Shown here piece by piece: positions 62,136 to 64,000 of a stretch of DNA of 64,000 bases (the stretch's first letter is position 1; the number at the start of each line of letters is the position of its first letter). A model generated the notes under the pieces. It worked only from the letters and a program-made list of their open reading frames with translations. It had not been told where the DNA came from and searched no databases. Source of the stretch: Brevibacterium sp. XM4083 (lineage in GTDB: Bacteria > Actinomycetota > Actinomycetes > Actinomycetales > Brevibacteriaceae); contig NZ_VFYR02000005.1 of assembly GCF_006489205.2 (NCBI RefSeq), forward strand, positions 288,782-352,781, written 5' to 3'. Both the position numbers and the translations under genes were made by a program.

Positions 62136-64000
62136 ATGGCGAATGGACCCCTGGACACCATGACTCTCACCCCGAACCGCAAGCACCCCACCCCCGGCGA
62201 CGACGCCGCGGGTGCGCCCACGGGCGGGTCGTCTTCGTCGGAGTCCTCCCCACCCTCGGGTGAAGTACCGGCCGCCGGGTCGCTGTTCGATCAGCTCACC
62301 AACGCCGGCATCGACCTCACCGGACACCCCCTCGCCGACACCTTCACCACCCTCACCCCGACCCCACCCGCCGAGGATCCCGGGCCTGAACCGGAGAGCA
62401 CTTACTTCGACACAGTCGACGACGATGTCTTCGACGGCGGCACCGGCGACGGCAATGACCTCGAAAGCAATAGTGCAGGCCAACCCGGTCCCGCCGGTTC
62501 GCTCCATACGGGCACCACCGTCCGCTGTGACGGAACTTCTGGCAGCGACGATGCCGCCGGGAGTGACCACGATGCCGTAAACGGTCCCGTGCCTCAGCGC
62601 GATCGTCCCATAGCCGGTCTCCAACCCACTGATGCCGCCGGTGACCCGTCCACACCCTCGGGTGGAGAACAGGATTCCGTCGACGACGAGGTCGCTGAGA
62701 TCGCTGCGGCCGCTGCCGCGTTGGACGGGGACACCGACGTGCCCGCCTGGGTGAGCAGGCACCCCCTCTTCACCGGCAGTGCGTGGGCCGACCTGACGGC
62801 GTTCGCTCCGGAAGTCACCACCGGCATCACCACCCTCATGCACCTTGATGCCCAACTGCGGTCCTTCGACAAACCCATGGGCCCGGAAGAGGCACTCCTC
62901 CTCGTCGATGGCGCCGAGGCCCTCTCCCGGGTCTCGGAAGCCCTGTCGATTCTCGCCCTGGCCGTCTACGACAGGGTAGGCACACCGGCGGAGACGGGGG
63001 CGAAGGACACGAAGTCCCTCATCCAGGACCGCCTCAACCTCACCCGCACCGAGGCCCACCGGCGGGCCGAGATGGCCAAGAACCTCGGTGGGCGGGTGGA
63101 TCTGGCCGGGCAGGCACTCGAACCCTTGTGTCCCGAAGTCTCCGAAGCCCTCCACACAGGGGCGTTGTCGGCAGGGCAGGCGAAGACCATTGATGACTGC
63201 CTGGCCGCCCTGCCCGACTGGGTGAGTCCCGGGCAGCGGGCGGATGTGGAGAAACGCCTCGTCGCCTATGCCCCGACAGTGCGGGTCACTGATATTCGAG
63301 CGATCTTTCATCGCATGTTGGGCTATATCGATCCGGATGGGAAGAAACCGGTCGAGGAGACACCGCGCAGTGACTATTCGGTGACGATGCGACCCAAACG
63401 CAATGGGGACTGGGTGCTCAATGGTCTCCTCGACCCTGTCGCGGGGGCGGCACTGAACGGGTTGCTGACCTCGCGGATCAAATCCGCGAACGAAACCACG
63501 ACACCCCAACACGCCACCCACACGGATGGTGATGGCAGTGCTTTCGGAACATCCGGCGATGGTTCGGGTGCCTGCGGGAATCCCGGTGACGGTGGCGTCT
63601 GTAATGCACCCGCCGATGCCGACGGCGCTGACGGTGGTGTTGATTGTGCTGTCGGTGGTCAGGAGTCTCTTTTCGATGTTGTCGATTCCGTGCTCCGTGG
63701 TGACCGGTTCGACGCACCACTGCCGACCGTCGGCCAGGCGCCTGACGGCTCGGACAGCCCCAACGGCACCACCGGCGCTGTCGACCCCGAGGGCTCTAAC
63801 CTCGGCGAGGTGGCCGGTGAGTCTGAGGACAGTGGATTTGTGGTGGGTGTGGGGGTGCGTGCTGACGGGTCCCGGGTGGATCTGAGTGCTGAGCAGCCGA
63901 CAGCGAGGGCGTGGATCTATGAACGGTTCGCGACTCTGGTCTCGCGGATCAGCATGGACCAGGCCGGGGCCGGGACCCCTTACGCGCTTGTCGTGACCGC
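62136..64000 (+). CDS. DUF222-domain protein (HNH endonuclease family), 3' end beyond window
   Basis: This frame is open to the end of the window, more than 620 codons. Starts ATG 62136 or ATG 62160 fit. The first ~185 residues are low-complexity, rich in Gly/Asp/Ser/Pro. From about residue 200 it matches DUF222: ALLLVDGAEALSRVSEALS, TKSLIQDRLNLTRTEAHRRA, LHTGALSAGQAKTIDDCLAA, a later DWVLNGLLDPVAGAALNGLL, and a Gly/Asp insert after it. In actinobacteria DUF222 usually precedes an HNH nuclease motif, which would lie past 64000. The large minus-strand frame opposite is a shadow. Confidence 0.85.
   Translation, partial: MANGPLDTMTLTPNRKHPTPGDDAAGAPTGGSSSSESSPPSGEVPAAGSLFDQLTNAGIDLTGHPLADTFTTLTPTPPAEDPGPEPESTYFDTVDDDVFDGGTGDGNDLESNSAGQPGPAGSLHTGTTVRCDGTSGSDDAAGSDHDAVNGPVPQRDRPIAGLQPTDAAGDPSTPSGGEQDSVDDEVAEIAAAAAALDGDTDVPAWVSRHPLFTGSAWADLTAFAPEVTTGITTLMHLDAQLRSFDKPMGPEEALLLVDGAEALSRVSEALSILALAVYDRVGTPAETGAKDTKSLIQDRLNLTRTEAHRRAEMAKNLGGRVDLAGQALEPLCPEVSEALHTGALSAGQAKTIDDCLAALPDWVSPGQRADVEKRLVAYAPTVRVTDIRAIFHRMLGYIDPDGKKPVEETPRSDYSVTMRPKRNGDWVLNGLLDPVAGAALNGLLTSRIKSANETTTPQHATHTDGDGSAFGTSGDGSGACGNPGDGGVCNAPADADGADGGVDCAVGGQESLFDVVDSVLRGDRFDAPLPTVGQAPDGSDSPNGTTGAVDPEGSNLGEVAGESEDSGFVVGVGVRADGSRVDLSAEQPTARAWIYERFATLVSRISMDQAGAGTPYALVVT

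Noticed and set aside
62046..63521. 491-codon minus-strand open frame opposite the DUF222 gene
   Set aside because: Its translation has no recognisable domain and mirrors the low-complexity DNA of the plus strand. The plus strand reads a clear DUF222 protein behind a promoter.

Overview
The window is high-GC DNA from an actinobacterium. Codon use is strongly G/C-ending, and several families point to the Micrococcales, most likely Brevibacterium or a close relative: LPxTG-anchored S1 peptidases, DUF3263, DUF2695, a DUF222 (HNH-type) protein, IdeR/DtxR-like iron boxes and an actinobacterial SseA/SufE pair. The genus is inferred from family content, not proved. No rRNA, tRNA, CRISPR array, insertion sequence or prophage was seen.

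Layout. Positions 1-4.3 kb are a small accessory region: a HigBA toxin-antitoxin pair, a Nudix hydrolase, a coupled 47-codon mini-gene plus acetyltransferase, and an unusual HigA-VOC fusion with no toxin. Positions 4.3-17.1 kb hold mostly single metabolic or stress genes: glycerol dehydrogenase, a LysR/MFS pair, HchA, DoxX, DinB-like, HxlR with a divergent reductase, and a PfkB kinase. One acetyltransferase there is broken by a perfect 23-bp tandem duplication. Positions 18.1-22.3 kb are a tight operon of nucleoside hydrolase plus an ECF transporter (S, T and a fused double ATPase), which looks like a nucleoside or nucleobase salvage unit. Positions 24.4-31.4 kb carry thymidine kinase, a Mug-type glycosylase and a thiamin locus. 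In that locus thiO-thiS-thiG-thiF lie behind a TPP riboswitch, and thiE is divergent and coupled to a ketopantoate-reductase-like gene.

Positions 32-43.4 kb contain a two-component system, an amino acid permease, and a siderophore uptake system split into a lipoprotein gene and a permease/ATPase operon, each with its own predicted iron box. An SseA-SufE sulfur pair lies between them. Positions 43.4-50.4 kb contain a META-META-DUF808 operon and two tandem paralogous sortase-anchored S1 peptidases with matching upstream regions. Positions 50.4-62 kb carry assorted enzymes, a DUF368 lipid-carrier transporter, thiol peroxidase, a pair of paralogous lipoproteins (one broken by a 20-bp tandem duplication), a glycine-rich PKD-like protein coupled to a lipoprotein, and CtaG. 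A DUF222 protein gene behind a consensus promoter runs off the right edge.

A theme runs through the whole window: short tandem duplications. Two inactivate genes (23 bp and 20 bp, both out of frame), one expands a protein linker (51 bp x5), and four intergenic arrays have periods of 38, 23, 27 and 18 bp. Translational coupling by ATGA/GTGA overlaps is also very common. All calls are from reading the sequence; no database search was run.
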